Shown here piece by piece: positions 34,007 to 43,375 of a stretch of 64,000 nucleotides of DNA. Positions within the stretch are counted from its first letter, which is position 1. Each line of letters opens with the position of its first letter. Source of the DNA: CAWGJC01 sp965276665 (GTDB lineage: Bacteria > Pseudomonadota > Alphaproteobacteria > Acetobacterales > Acetobacteraceae); contig OZ255620.1 of the NCBI GenBank assembly GCA_965276665.1, positions 2,108,001 through 2,172,000 of the forward strand. Direction: 5' to 3'. A program made the position numbers and the translations under genes. The notes beneath the pieces were generated by a model that had not been told where the DNA came from, ran no database searches, and worked only from the letters and a program-made list of their open reading frames with translations.

Positions 34007-35521
34007 GTGGCGCCGTTCCTGCTCGAGCTCGCCGGGATCGGCAAGCTCTACCCCGGCGTGGTCGCGCTCGACGACGTGTCGCTCGCGCTGCGCCGGGGCG
34101 AGGTGCTCGGGCTGATCGGCGAGAACGGCGCCGGCAAGTCGACGCTGATGAAGATTCTCGGCGGCGTCATCGCGCCGAGCGCCGGCGAGATCCGCATCGA
34201 CGGCGCCGTCCGCCGGGCGCTCACCGTCGCCGACGCGACGGGCGCGGGAATCGCCTTCGTGCACCAGGAGCTCAATCTCTTCGACAATCTCGACGTCGCG
34301 GCCAACGTCTTCATCGGCCGCGAGCCGCTCGCCGGCGGCCCGCTGCGGCTGATCCGGAATCGCGCATTGCACGAGCGGGTGCGCCCGCTGCTCGCCCGGC
34401 TCGACGCCGATTTCGGCCCGGCCACGCCGGTCGCCGAGCTCTCCATCGCGCAACGCCAGCTCGTCGAGATCGCCAAGGCGCTCTCGATCGAGGCGCGCAT
34501 CATCATCATGGACGAGCCGACCTCGAGCCTGACGCTGAAGGAAACCGACCGGCTGCTGCAGATCATCGCCGAGCTCAAATCGGACGGGGTGAGCGTGATC
34601 TATATCAGCCACCGGCTCGGCGAGGTGAAAAGCTGCGCCGACCGCGTGCTCTGCCTGCGCGACGGCCGTGTCGCGGGCGAGCTCGGCAAGGCGGCGGTCG
34701 AGCACGCGGCGATGATCCGGCTGATGATCGGCCGCGATCTCCGCTCCCTCTACATCCCGCCCGCGGTGCCGCCGCGGGAGGAAGGCTGCGCCATCGAGGG
34801 CGTCGCGACCGCCGCCTTCCCGGACCGCCCCGTATCGCTCACGCTGCGAAAGGGCGAGATCATGGGGCTCGCCGGGCTGGTCGGCTCGGGGCGCACGTCG
34901 CTCGCGCGCACTCTATTCGGCATCGATCCGATGCTGACCGGGCAGGTGCGCCTGCACGGCATCGCGATGCGCGTGCGATCGCCGCGCGCGGCGATCGCGT
35001 CGGGGCTCTATCTCGTGCCGGAGGACCGCAAGCGCGAGGGGCTCGTGCTCGAATTCCCGATCGTGCAGAACATCACGCTCGCTAGTCTCGACGCCCATGC
35101 GCGGCGGGCGCTGATCGATCGCGGCGCCGAGGCGGAGACCGCGCGCGTCCAGCGTACGGCGCTCGCCATCCGCGCGCCCTCCGGCGAGAGCGAGGCGGTG
35201 ACGCTCTCGGGCGGCAACCAGCAGAAGGTCGTGCTGGCGAAATGGCTTTCCATGCGGCCGCGCATGGTGATCTTCGACGAACCGACGCGGGGCATCGATG
35301 TCGGCGCCAAGCAGGAGATCTATCAGCTCATGCGCCGCCTCGCCGATGGTGGCGTCGCCATCCTGATGATCTCGTCGGACATGGAGGAGGTGATCGGCGT
35401 CTCCGACCGCATCGCGGTGATGCATGAAGGCGTGATCGCCGGCCTGCTGGACCGCCCGCAATTCAGCGAGCTCAACGTGCTGCGTCTGGCGATCGGCCAG
35501 GCGCTCGACGAGGCCGCCTGA
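34007..35521 (+). CDS. CUT2-type sugar ABC importer, double ATPase (RbsA/MglA-like)
   Basis: 504-residue protein with two nucleotide-binding domains. The first has Walker A GENGAGKST, signature LSIAQRQLVEIAKAL and Walker B IIIMDEPTSSL. The second has the degenerate P-loop GLVGSGRTSLAR, signature LSGGNQQKVVLAKWL and MVIFDEPTRGIDVGAK, the standard asymmetry of this family. The GTG start at 34007 is used because the longer open frame runs through the binding-protein gene. The stop overlaps the permease start (TGATG). Confidence 0.92.
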   Translation: MAPFLLELAGIGKLYPGVVALDDVSLALRRGEVLGLIGENGAGKSTLMKILGGVIAPSAGEIRIDGAVRRALTVADATGAGIAFVHQELNLFDNLDVAANVFIGREPLAGGPLRLIRNRALHERVRPLLARLDADFGPATPVAELSIAQRQLVEIAKALSIEARIIIMDEPTSSLTLKETDRLLQIIAELKSDGVSVIYISHRLGEVKSCADRVLCLRDGRVAGELGKAAVEHAAMIRLMIGRDLRSLYIPPAVPPREEGCAIEGVATAAFPDRPVSLTLRKGEIMGLAGLVGSGRTSLARTLFGIDPMLTGQVRLHGIAMRVRSPRAAIASGLYLVPEDRKREGLVLEFPIVQNITLASLDAHARRALIDRGAEAETARVQRTALAIRAPSGESEAVTLSGGNQQKVVLAKWLSMRPRMVIFDEPTRGIDVGAKQEIYQLMRRLADGGVAILMISSDMEEVIGVSDRIAVMHEGVIAGLLDRPQFSELNVLRLAIGQALDEAA

Positions 35522-36555
35522 TGGCGAAGAAGGAGCTCGGCCTCCTGCTGCTGCTGCTCGTCGTGGGTGGCATCACCGCGGTCCTCAACCCGCGCTTCCT
35601 CTCCGGCGTGAACCTGCTCGACATGGCCAATCTCGTCGGGCTGTTCGGCATCTTCTCGATCGGCGAGGGGCTCGTCATCATCACCGGCGGGATCGACCTC
35701 TCGGTCGGCTCGATGTTCGCGCTCCTCGGCGTCATCTTCATCGACCTGCTCGTGCGTGTCGGTCTGGTCTGGCCCCTGGCGCTCCTCATCGTGGTGCTCG
35801 CGGGCGTGGCGGTCGGCGCGGTGCAGGGCTTCCTGGTGACAAAGATGAAGCTTCAGCCCTTCGTGGTCACGCTGTGCGGGCTGCTGATCTATCGCGGCGC
35901 GGCGCGCTACTACACCGACGACGCCACCATGGGGTTCGGCTATGGCAGCGATTACGACTGGGTCGGCTGGCTCGCCTCCGGGCGGAGCTTCGGCATCCCG
36001 CACAGCTTCATCCTGCTGGTGGTCGTCGCCGCGATCATGTGGGTGGTGCTGCACCGCTCGGTGTTCGGGCGCTACCTCTATGCCGTCGGCAAGAACGAGG
36101 AGGCGGCGCGCTTCTCGGGGATTCGCACCGGTGCGGTGGTCGCCGGCGCCTATGTGATCTCGGGCGGGCTCGCGGGGGTCTCGACGATCCTGCTCGTCTT
36201 CTACACCAACTCCGTCTCGCCATCCTCCTTCGGCAATTTCTACGAGCTCTACGCGATCGCCGCGGCCGTGCTCGGCGGCTGTAGCCTGCGCGGCGGCGAG
36301 GGATCGATCCTCGGCATCGTGCTCGGCACGGTGCTGCTGCAGGTGCTGCAGAACCTGGTCAACATCCTGGGGATCCCGAGCTCGCTGAATTTTGCGGTCA
36401 TGGGCACGGTGATCCTGCTCGGCGTTCTCGCGGACCGGCAACTCGCCGAGCGCCGGCGCCGCGCCGTCGCCCCGGCCGCGCGCCCGCGCGAGCCGGGCGG
36501 CATGGCGTCGACGTCTTGCTTGCGGAATGAACGCGGCCTTCGGCATGGTGGGTAA
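35521..36555 (+). CDS. CUT2-type sugar ABC importer, permease (RbsC-like)
   Basis: 344-residue permease with about ten hydrophobic segments. GLVIITGGIDLSVGSMFALLG is the family hallmark near residue 50, and TVVLHRSVFGRYLYAVGKNEEAARFSGI-like sequence (VLHRSVFGRYLYAVGKNEEA) is in the cytoplasmic loop. The C-terminal 35 residues, rich in Arg, Pro and Gly, extend beyond the usual end of the family. ATG 35521 overlaps the ATPase stop. It completes an rbsBAC-like operon. Confidence 0.9.
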   Translation: MAKKELGLLLLLLVVGGITAVLNPRFLSGVNLLDMANLVGLFGIFSIGEGLVIITGGIDLSVGSMFALLGVIFIDLLVRVGLVWPLALLIVVLAGVAVGAVQGFLVTKMKLQPFVVTLCGLLIYRGAARYYTDDATMGFGYGSDYDWVGWLASGRSFGIPHSFILLVVVAAIMWVVLHRSVFGRYLYAVGKNEEAARFSGIRTGAVVAGAYVISGGLAGVSTILLVFYTNSVSPSSFGNFYELYAIAAAVLGGCSLRGGEGSILGIVLGTVLLQVLQNLVNILGIPSSLNFAVMGTVILLGVLADRQLAERRRRAVAPAARPREPGGMASTSCLRNERGLRHGG

Positions 36556-36582
36556 ATCGGCTTTGTTGCGGCGGGAGGGTCC

Positions 36583-39066
36583 TTGGCGGAGCAGGTCTCG
36601 TCCGGTTTCGCCGGTCCGGAGCGGATTCTTATCCGCCAGGCCTCCGCTGCCGGTCCGTTCGCCGGCAGACCGATGCGGCTGCGCCCGGTCCGCTTCAGCG
36701 TCGTCAACACCGGAACGGACGCCGCCGCGCCGCTTCTGATCGGCGTCGATCCGGTGCAGCGCGGCACGGGCGCCACGGTCGCGCCGCCTCTCGCCATGCT
36801 CCCGGCCGACCCTGCCGCCGGCACGACGATCCTCCCAGGCGGCCATATGCTGCTGGAGCTGACCGGCGAGCTCCCCGCGCGGCCCGGCGCCTACGCCAGC
36901 ACCGTCCGATTGCGGAGCGGCACCGGGAGCCTCGCCATCCCGGTGTCGATCGAGGTGCCCGCCTCGCCGCTCTGGGGAATCGTCTGCATGCTGTTCGGCC
37001 TGCTCTGCCTCAGCGTCATCAGCTTCCTCGCCGATGAGGGCGCGGTCCGCACCCGGCTGCACGACGCGATGGCCGCCCGGCAGGACATCCATGTCTGGCT
37101 CGAAGCCAATCCCGCGCCGCAAAGCCAGGCGGCCAGCATCGATGCGATGAACCGGAATTTCGACGCCGCCATCACCGCCCTCGCGGCGCGCCGCCCGGTC
37201 TCCGTGCTCGACCATCGCGCGGCCGAGGGCGCCGACCATCTCGCCGCTGCGAGCGCCGCCGCCGAGCAGCTGCGTCACAATCTGGCCGGCCGCCTGCCCG
37301 GCGCCGCCGAGATCGACGACCTCACCCATGATTGGACGGAGCTGCAGGCCAGCCTGCGCCAGATCGCCGGCCTCGCCGCGGCGCCCACCGGGCCGCCGGC
37401 GCCCGGCCTCGCCGGGCGCCTCGATGCGTTCCTGATCCGCTACCGCACCCGCTTCCTCCAGCAACCGATGGGGTGGATGACGGGCGAGATGGAGAGCGAG
37501 CTCAGCCGCGCCCGCCTCGCCTATGCCGCGGGCCAGGGCGGGGAAGCCCGCGACCTCGCGATCAACAGCCGCGTCTGGCTGCGCCGCTCGGCCCGGAGCC
37601 TGAACACCGCGCTGACCGGCTATCGCGGCGCCCTGGTCGAGGCCGGGCGCATGGCCAATCTCGACGCCGCGCTGCGCACCCGCATCGCCGCCCCCGACAT
37701 GCCGCCCGATGCGCGCGCCACCTTGCTCGGCATGCTCGACGACGCCACGGCGAGAATGCAGGGCGATGCATGGCTCCCGGAATGGGCGGCGGCGAGCCAC
37801 GAGCTCAATCTCGCAGAAACCCAGACCGCCCGCGTCACAGCGATGGTGCAGCTCGCCCGGTTCAAGGCAGAGATGGCCAGGATCGATGCCGCGACCGACA
37901 GCAGCGACGTGGAGGAAGCGGAGGAGGCGCTGCCGAGCGTCACCGACCATTCTCCCGCCGGCAAGGAAGCCGCCCTGAACGCCATCCTCGATCTGTGGCG
38001 CACCCACGCCGCCGCGATCACCGATCCCGCCACGCGCACGAAAACGCAATCGACGATCACCGCAACGGGCGCGGCGATCGATGCGGGCGACATGAAATCC
38101 GTGGCCCCGCTGTTCCAGAACCTGTCCGATCTCTGGCTCGCCTGGAATGCGCATCTGATCGCCGCAAGCAAGGATCAGCTGGATCACCAGGAATGCCTCG
38201 ACAGCTACGCCGACCTGCAGCGCCAGACTGGCGGGATCGAGGCCAGCCTGCGCGAGCGCCCGGCCGGACCCGCTCTCACGGAATGGGACCGCCGGCTCGA
38301 TCAGCTCCGCCTCGACATGCAGCGCTTCGGGCCGGACGCGCAGACCACCAGCCAGGACTGCATGACGCCATTGCTGGCGCTCGGCAGCCGCGCCAGTGCG
38401 CTGTCGGGCGAGATCCTCACCGCCACGATCGCCGATCTCGACGTGCCGGCGCTGACCCGCATGCGGCTCGCCCGCGCGTCCGGCATGCCGGACGCCGTCG
38501 CCGCCATCGAGGCCAATCTCGACCAGCCCCGCTCCCTCGGCGTGACCATCACCGCGGCGGAGAATGAACGCGTCGTCGGGCGCACGCTCACCGTTGCGGT
38601 CGACCATGCCGACCCGGTCTGGGGCGCCGGCGTGCAGATCGCGGTGTCCTTCGACGACAACACGCCGCCGGTTCTGCTCACCGCCGAGCAGCTCCGCCAG
38701 GGAAAGCCGATCACCCATGACTACGCGGCGCCGATCACCGCCACGATTACCATCGTCGCCACCGAGAATTTCAAGCCGGGCAGCATCGATCCGCTCGACA
38801 CCGCTCTCGGCACGGGCAGCGCCAGCGTGCTGATCGCACCCTCGCCGGTGACGCGCGCGCAGCTGCTGGCCGACGACATCCTCAACCTGCGCTTCGCCAT
38901 CGCCCTGCTGACCGCGCTCGTCGTCTATTACTGGCGCTATCAGAGCAAGACCGCGATTCTCGGTGCGCGCAGCATCGACTATGTGGAGGCCTTTGCGCTG
39001 GGCTTCGCGGCGAATGCCGCGGTGAGCCACCTGCCGGACGTGCTCGCCAAGCTCGCATCGTCCTGA
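36583..39066 (+). CDS. large membrane-anchored protein of unknown function
   Basis: 827-residue protein that I do not recognise. Residues 1-126 look like a beta-sandwich/Ig-like domain (RFSVVNTGTDAAAPLLIGVD, GGHMLLELTGELPARPGAYA). A strong transmembrane helix follows at 129-150 (PLWGIVCMLFGLLCLSVISF). Residues 151 to about 670 are alanine-rich and mostly helical, with heptad-like stretches. A second beta-rich part (ERVVGRTLTVAVDHADPVWG) leads to a hydrophobic helix near 770-785 and a weaker one near 797-815. There is no N-terminal signal peptide. The TTG start at 36583 follows GGGAGGG; ATG 36673 is an alternative. The gene lies between two sugar importers on the same strand, but nothing in it suggests transport. 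Confidence 0.7.
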   Translation: MAEQVSSGFAGPERILIRQASAAGPFAGRPMRLRPVRFSVVNTGTDAAAPLLIGVDPVQRGTGATVAPPLAMLPADPAAGTTILPGGHMLLELTGELPARPGAYASTVRLRSGTGSLAIPVSIEVPASPLWGIVCMLFGLLCLSVISFLADEGAVRTRLHDAMAARQDIHVWLEANPAPQSQAASIDAMNRNFDAAITALAARRPVSVLDHRAAEGADHLAAASAAAEQLRHNLAGRLPGAAEIDDLTHDWTELQASLRQIAGLAAAPTGPPAPGLAGRLDAFLIRYRTRFLQQPMGWMTGEMESELSRARLAYAAGQGGEARDLAINSRVWLRRSARSLNTALTGYRGALVEAGRMANLDAALRTRIAAPDMPPDARATLLGMLDDATARMQGDAWLPEWAAASHELNLAETQTARVTAMVQLARFKAEMARIDAATDSSDVEEAEEALPSVTDHSPAGKEAALNAILDLWRTHAAAITDPATRTKTQSTITATGAAIDAGDMKSVAPLFQNLSDLWLAWNAHLIAASKDQLDHQECLDSYADLQRQTGGIEASLRERPAGPALTEWDRRLDQLRLDMQRFGPDAQTTSQDCMTPLLALGSRASALSGEILTATIADLDVPALTRMRLARASGMPDAVAAIEANLDQPRSLGVTITAAENERVVGRTLTVAVDHADPVWGAGVQIAVSFDDNTPPVLLTAEQLRQGKPITHDYAAPITATITIVATENFKPGSIDPLDTALGTGSASVLIAPSPVTRAQLLADDILNLRFAIALLTALVVYYWRYQSKTAILGARSIDYVEAFALGFAANAAVSHLPDVLAKLASS

Positions 39067-39107
39067 CGCCACGTATCCTGGAGATCTGAGGAAACATCCG
39101 GCCGCGC

Positions 39108-39123
39108 TTGCACAGGTGTGCAA
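39108..39123. promoter_or_regulatory. 16-bp palindrome, candidate LacI operator
   Basis: TTGCACAGGTGTGCAA is a perfect 7-bp inverted repeat with a two-base centre, 54 bp before the binding-protein start. Its size and symmetry fit a LacI-family operator. The LacI gene at 43376 lies in the same gene cluster. Confidence 0.55.
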
Positions 39124-39177
39124 ACGCGCGCAGAGTTGCCGGAACGATCGTATCACTCCGCCAGGAGGGACCCGACC

Positions 39178-40404
39178 ATGCGAGTTCGCTGGGTGGCTTT
39201 CGCCGGCATATTGGCATTGGCGCTCTGCGCCAGCGGCCAGGCCCGCGCCGCGTGCGGCTATCGCAACGCCACGCCGCTGAAATCCATCTCGGCCGGATTC
39301 CAGGCTTGGAAAACCCTGAGCGCCGCGATGGTGGAATGCGGCGACGTCACCCCGGAACTCGACCAGAGTTTTGCCAACAAGCTGCCCGAGGCCCTGGCGG
39401 CGAAACCGGCGCTCTACCAGATGGCCGGACTCGCCAATGACAGCATCATCGCCGTTCTGAGCGCCGGAACCATCCGCCCGCTCGACGAGCTCGTCGCGCG
39501 ATACGGCAAGTCGCTGTCTCCCAACCAGATCATCAAGCTGAACGGCCATGCCTACGTCATCGGCATCGACGTGAACGACCAGACGCTGTTCTACCGTGCC
39601 GACATCCTCCAGAAGCTCGGCATCGCGGTGCCGAAAACCTGGAACGACGTGCTCGCCGCGGCCGAGAAGATCAGGCAATCCGGGCTGGTGCCCCATCCGA
39701 TCGGCGCCACGATGCAGTCCGGCTGGAATCTCGGCGAGGATTTCGTCAACATGTTCCTGGGCTTTGGCGGCGAGTTCTTCAAGAACGGCAACGAGCCGAA
39801 CATCGACGGACCTGCCGGAATGCAAGCCCTCGCGATGATGAAGAAGCTGACCGCCTACATGGACCCGAACTATCTCTCGGCCGATCCCACCTATGTTCAG
39901 CAGCAGATGCAGCAAGGCAAGATCGCGATGTCGAACATGTGGGCATCGCGCGCCGGCGCGATGGAGGATCCCGCACAGTCCAAGGTGGTCGGCCTGATCG
40001 CCTCCGCCGCCGCACCGGAGGCGGTGTCCGGCGGCAAGCCCGCGACGACCTTGTGGTGGGACGGCCTCTCCATCGCGACCAACGTCACGGACGCGCAGGC
40101 GGATGCGGCGATGCAGGTGATCGCGGGCGTGATGAACGAGCGAACCATCTCCGCCCACATGAACGACGTGATCTGGCTTCTGCCGGGCTACAAGCCGACG
40201 AAGCTCGTCCAGGGCGCCATCGACTCCCTGCAATCCGGCGCGGCGAGCTATCCCTCCTCGGTACGGATGTCGATGCTGCATGCCGCGATCGGCAACACCA
40301 TAGCGGCCTACTTCCTCGATAAGGCGACTGCCGAGCAGGCGCTGGCGGCGGCGGAATCAGCCTATCGTACGTCAGCCCGCGAAGCCGGCCTGCTCAGCAA
40401 CTAG
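39178..40404 (+). CDS. CUT1-type sugar ABC importer, solute-binding protein
   Basis: 408-residue solute-binding protein family 1 with a Sec signal peptide (RVRWVAFAGILALALCASGQARA, cleavage near residue 24). The mature protein starts ACGYRNATPLKSISAGFQAW and includes VIGIDVNDQTLFYRADILQK and KTWNDVLAAAEKIRQSG. Two cysteines close to the mature N-terminus (ACGYRN, VECGDV) could form a disulfide. ATG 39178 follows CAGGAGGGA at 39162-39170. The TAG stop is the first part of a family 1 palindromic repeat that separates it from the permease gene. Confidence 0.88.
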   Translation: MRVRWVAFAGILALALCASGQARAACGYRNATPLKSISAGFQAWKTLSAAMVECGDVTPELDQSFANKLPEALAAKPALYQMAGLANDSIIAVLSAGTIRPLDELVARYGKSLSPNQIIKLNGHAYVIGIDVNDQTLFYRADILQKLGIAVPKTWNDVLAAAEKIRQSGLVPHPIGATMQSGWNLGEDFVNMFLGFGGEFFKNGNEPNIDGPAGMQALAMMKKLTAYMDPNYLSADPTYVQQQMQQGKIAMSNMWASRAGAMEDPAQSKVVGLIASAAAPEAVSGGKPATTLWWDGLSIATNVTDAQADAAMQVIAGVMNERTISAHMNDVIWLLPGYKPTKLVQGAIDSLQSGAASYPSSVRMSMLHAAIGNTIAAYFLDKATAEQALAAAESAYRTSAREAGLLSN

Positions 40405-40506
40405 AGCATGTTCCGTTCGCATTCGCTCAATGCACGGGATCTAGCTCTCTGTTTCGGCGAGCGTCTTTATCCGCTCGAACGACTCCGTTCGAACGGATGA
40501 TGCTCT
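40401..40506 (+). repeat. intergenic palindromic repeat, family 1, copy c
   Basis: CTAGAGCATGTTCCGTTCGC at the left and GGATGATGCTCT at the right, matching copies at 11054 (reverse) and 14254. It lies between the binding-protein gene and the first permease gene and contains the binding-protein stop codon. This is where REP elements protect malE-type transcripts in enteric bacteria. Confidence 0.85.
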
Positions 40507-40563
40507 CGTCTCAGGCGGCAAGGTGATCGGTTCGCGCATTGCCCAGATGCGGAGGCCAAAGAT

Positions 40564-41586
40564 TTGAAATGCCGCATCTTCTTCGCCTTTGTCGGCCCGT
40601 CGCTCGCCATCATGCTGCTGTTCGTCGCGGCCCCGCTCGTCAGCGTCGTCGTGCAGAGCTTCGTCAACCATGAGCGCGTCTTCGAGACCAAATCCGTGCA
40701 GGATTGCACGCCCGGCTTCCCGAACCCGGTTTGCGTCGATCGCGAGACATCCGTGCCGGTGATGGACGCGGCCGGATCGCCGATCGTGCGCACCGTCTTC
40801 GCGGGTCTCGCCAACTATGCGGCGCTCCTGCGCCCCGACATCCTGCGGCGGGTTTTCTCGCGACCCGGCGGTTTCGCCGCGGTGATGAGCCAGCCCTTCT
40901 ACCAGGCGCTCGGCTTCACCCTGCTGTTCACTTTCGTGACGCTGCCACTCGTCATCCTTGTCGGGCTGGTGCTGGCGATCGCGCTGAACGCAGCGATCCG
41001 GGCGATTCGCGGCCCGGTCATCTTCCTGTCGCTGCTGCCCTTCATCGTCACGCCGGTGATCGGCGCGCTGTCGATCCGCTGGCTGTTCGAGAGCGACGGC
41101 ATCCTCTCCGACGCGCTCGGCGCGATCCTGCATCATCCCGTCTCGCCGCTCACCCATACCTGGTCGCTGCAATTGCTGATGATCCTGTACCGGGTGTGGA
41201 ACACCGGCCCGTTCGCCTTCATCGTATTCTATGCCGGGTTGCAGACCCTCAACGCCGATCAGGTGGCCGCCGCCGTGGTGGACGGCGCGGCACGCCCGCA
41301 GGTCTTCCGCTACGTCATTCTGCCGCATCTCGCTCCGCTCGTGCTGTTCGTCGCCATCATCCACGTGATGGACGCCTATCGCGTGTTCGATGAGGTGATC
41401 GGCTTCTCCAGCCAGGCGCGGGTGATCTCGCTGCAATTTCTGACCTTCAACCTGCTCACGCCGGATGAGAGCGGAACCCGCGCGATCGGACGCGCCTCCG
41501 CGTCCTCGATCCTCACCATCTTCGGCATCGTCATCCTGTTGACGCCGCTGATCATGCGCTTCTGGCGCGACCATCGGCGGGGCTAG
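40564..41586 (+). CDS. CUT1-type sugar ABC importer, permease 1
   Basis: 340-residue permease with six helices. The EAA loop is AAAVVDGAARPQVFRYVILP. The periplasmic loop after helix 1 is long and carries two cysteines (VQDCTPGFPNPVC), probably a disulfide. The TTG start at 40564 is chosen because GGAGG at 40551-40555 is 8 bases upstream and no ATG is suitably placed. It is the first permease of an operon that also encodes a second permease, a SnoaL-like protein and further genes. Confidence 0.88.
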   Translation: MKCRIFFAFVGPSLAIMLLFVAAPLVSVVVQSFVNHERVFETKSVQDCTPGFPNPVCVDRETSVPVMDAAGSPIVRTVFAGLANYAALLRPDILRRVFSRPGGFAAVMSQPFYQALGFTLLFTFVTLPLVILVGLVLAIALNAAIRAIRGPVIFLSLLPFIVTPVIGALSIRWLFESDGILSDALGAILHHPVSPLTHTWSLQLLMILYRVWNTGPFAFIVFYAGLQTLNADQVAAAVVDGAARPQVFRYVILPHLAPLVLFVAIIHVMDAYRVFDEVIGFSSQARVISLQFLTFNLLTPDESGTRAIGRASASSILTIFGIVILLTPLIMRFWRDHRRG

Positions 41587-41592
41587 CGAAGC

Positions 41593-42804
41593 TTGCCGCA
41601 ATCGCACGCGCTTCGCCCGACCTTCGCGCTGCGAATCGCGAGCCATGCCTTGCTTGCGCTCTGGGTGGTGGTGGCGGCGTTCCCACTGCTCTGGATTCTG
41701 GCGATGTCGCTGAAGCTGCCGGTGGATGCGTTTGCCGCGAACCCGCTGCGCGTGCTTCTCGGGCCGCAGACGCGCATCCGCGCGGGAGGACTCGGCGTCG
41801 CCGATATCGCCATCGGCGCCGGCGCCGCCGTACTCGTCTATCGCGCGATCGCCCGCGGGGCCGCACCGCTGGCCGCGCGTCTCGCACCGTGCGGCAGCAT
41901 GGCGCTCGGATGGGCGTTCGCCTCGGTCGCACTCGGCGCCTCGGCGCTGCTGGCGCTGGTCGTGGCGCTTCCCGCTCTCCTTCAGGTGGTCGATGCGGTT
42001 CTCCTGCGGCTTCCGGTGATCGATGTCCTGGGCGCGACGGTGATCGGCGCCACCGGTCGGTACTATGTCGCGGTCTGGGTCGGCCACGCCTTCTGGCGCA
42101 ACTTCGTCAACTCGATGATCGTGACGCTCGGGGTGGTGACGCTCTCGCTCACAATCGGCACGCTCGCGGCCTTTGCGCTCGCGCGCACCCGCAGCTCGCT
42201 CTCCTTTCTCGTGCTCGTGATCGCGCTGATCTTTCGCGCGCTCCCGCCTTCGGTGCTCGTCGCCGGCTATCTCCCGGCATTCATCGACAGCCGGGACTGG
42301 CTCGCGCCGTTGTGGAACGCACCGCTGCTCGGCCCGGTTCTGCATCTGCTTTCCGCGATGCCGCCGACGCTGTACGGCAAGCCGGTCGCGGTGATCGGCG
42401 CGCTCGTCGCGATCAACCAGCCTTTCACCATCTGGATGCTGCGCAGCTTCTTCCACACCATCCCGCAGGAGCTCGACGAGGCGGCGCAGGTGGATGGCTG
42501 CACCTATTTCCAGGCCTTCCGCCGTGTCATCATGCCGGTGATGTGGCCGGGTGTAGTGACCACCGGGCTGTTCAGCTTCCTGCTCGCCTATAACGATTAT
42601 CTGGTCTGCGCGATGCTGCTCGATCCGCAGAACCAGACAATGGTCCCGGCGATCACCGGATTCTTCAACCGCGAGACGACGACGACGGACGAGATCGAGG
42701 CGGTCGCGGCGGCGGTGTCGATCACCGCGCCGCTCTTCCTGCTCGTGATGGCGTTCCAGCGCCAGATCGTCTCCGGCCTCACCACCGGCGCCGTGAAAGG
42801 ATGA
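41593..42804 (+). CDS. CUT1-type sugar ABC importer, enlarged permease 2
   Basis: 403-residue permease, well above the usual about 280 residues. The extra length is an insertion between helix 1 and the core (about residues 65-150) that adds two or three hydrophobic segments (GVADIAIGAGAAVLVYRAIA, WAFASVALGASALLALVVAL). The core is normal, with EAA loop DEAAQVDGCTYFQAFRR and C-terminus QRQIVSGLTTGAVKG. The TTG start at 41593 lacks a strong ribosome binding site and may depend on coupling to the upstream gene, whose stop is 6 bp away. Confidence 0.85.
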   Translation: MPQSHALRPTFALRIASHALLALWVVVAAFPLLWILAMSLKLPVDAFAANPLRVLLGPQTRIRAGGLGVADIAIGAGAAVLVYRAIARGAAPLAARLAPCGSMALGWAFASVALGASALLALVVALPALLQVVDAVLLRLPVIDVLGATVIGATGRYYVAVWVGHAFWRNFVNSMIVTLGVVTLSLTIGTLAAFALARTRSSLSFLVLVIALIFRALPPSVLVAGYLPAFIDSRDWLAPLWNAPLLGPVLHLLSAMPPTLYGKPVAVIGALVAINQPFTIWMLRSFFHTIPQELDEAAQVDGCTYFQAFRRVIMPVMWPGVVTTGLFSFLLAYNDYLVCAMLLDPQNQTMVPAITGFFNRETTTTDEIEAVAAAVSITAPLFLLVMAFQRQIVSGLTTGAVKG

Positions 42805-42808
42805 TGCA

Positions 42809-43345
42809 ATGAAAGGCTCGAGACCCGAACAGGCCCCCCTCACCCGCGACAACGATGCGAGCAAGACCGCCGCGACGCGCGCGCTGGTGGAGCGCATGGT
42901 GGATGGGCTGAACGACCATGCGATCGAGGGAATGGAAGCGTTCTTCGCGCCGGATTTCATCTGGCGCGGCAATGCCGGCTGCGGTGTCAAGCAGGGTCTG
43001 CGCGCGTTTCAGGAGAACTGGCAGCGCCCGTTCCAGGCCGCCTTCTCCGACAAGGTCTGCATCGACGAGGCAAGGCTCGCGGATGGCGAGTGGATGGCGG
43101 CGTTCGGCCGCCAGGAAGCGACGCATTCCGGCCCGTTCATGGGCATCGCGCCGACCGGAAAACGCGTCGAGATCCGCTACATGGATTTCTGGCAGATGAA
43201 GGACGGGAAGATCGTCGGCAACTGGGTGATGGTCGATTTTCCGCATGTAATGCGCCAGCTCGGCGTCGATCCGTTCAACGGGCATGGCTGGGAGGGGTAC
43301 GATGCCGGTCGCACGGCGCCCCCGAGACGTCCGGATCCGGCTTAG
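42809..43345 (+). CDS. SnoaL-like (NTF2-fold) ester cyclase-type protein, single domain
   Basis: 178-residue NTF2-fold protein of the SnoaL-like/predicted ester cyclase group. Typical pieces are LVERMVDGLNDHAIEGMEAFFAPDFIWRG, GPFMGIAPTGKRVEIRYMDF and WQMKDGKIVGNWVMVDFP. The conserved His/Asp pairs seen in SnoaL-type cyclases may be present (ATHSGPF, MDFW). It starts 4 bp after the permease stop and so belongs to the importer operon. It is the first of three such proteins within 4 kb, all next to one sugar importer and a LacI regulator, suggesting a role in handling the imported compound. The reaction is unknown. Confidence 0.8.
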   Translation: MKGSRPEQAPLTRDNDASKTAATRALVERMVDGLNDHAIEGMEAFFAPDFIWRGNAGCGVKQGLRAFQENWQRPFQAAFSDKVCIDEARLADGEWMAAFGRQEATHSGPFMGIAPTGKRVEIRYMDFWQMKDGKIVGNWVMVDFPHVMRQLGVDPFNGHGWEGYDAGRTAPPRRPDPA

Positions 43346-43375
43346 CCGCGGCACACCGCGCGAGGGGAGAAGAAT

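Noticed and set aside
35323..40281. A minus-strand open frame of about 1650 codons
   Set aside because: It runs opposite to a complete importer operon, the 827-residue protein and a binding-protein gene, all with ribosome binding sites and family motifs. Its translation is Arg/Gly/Ala/His-rich without family resemblance, the usual mirror frame of GC-rich genes.
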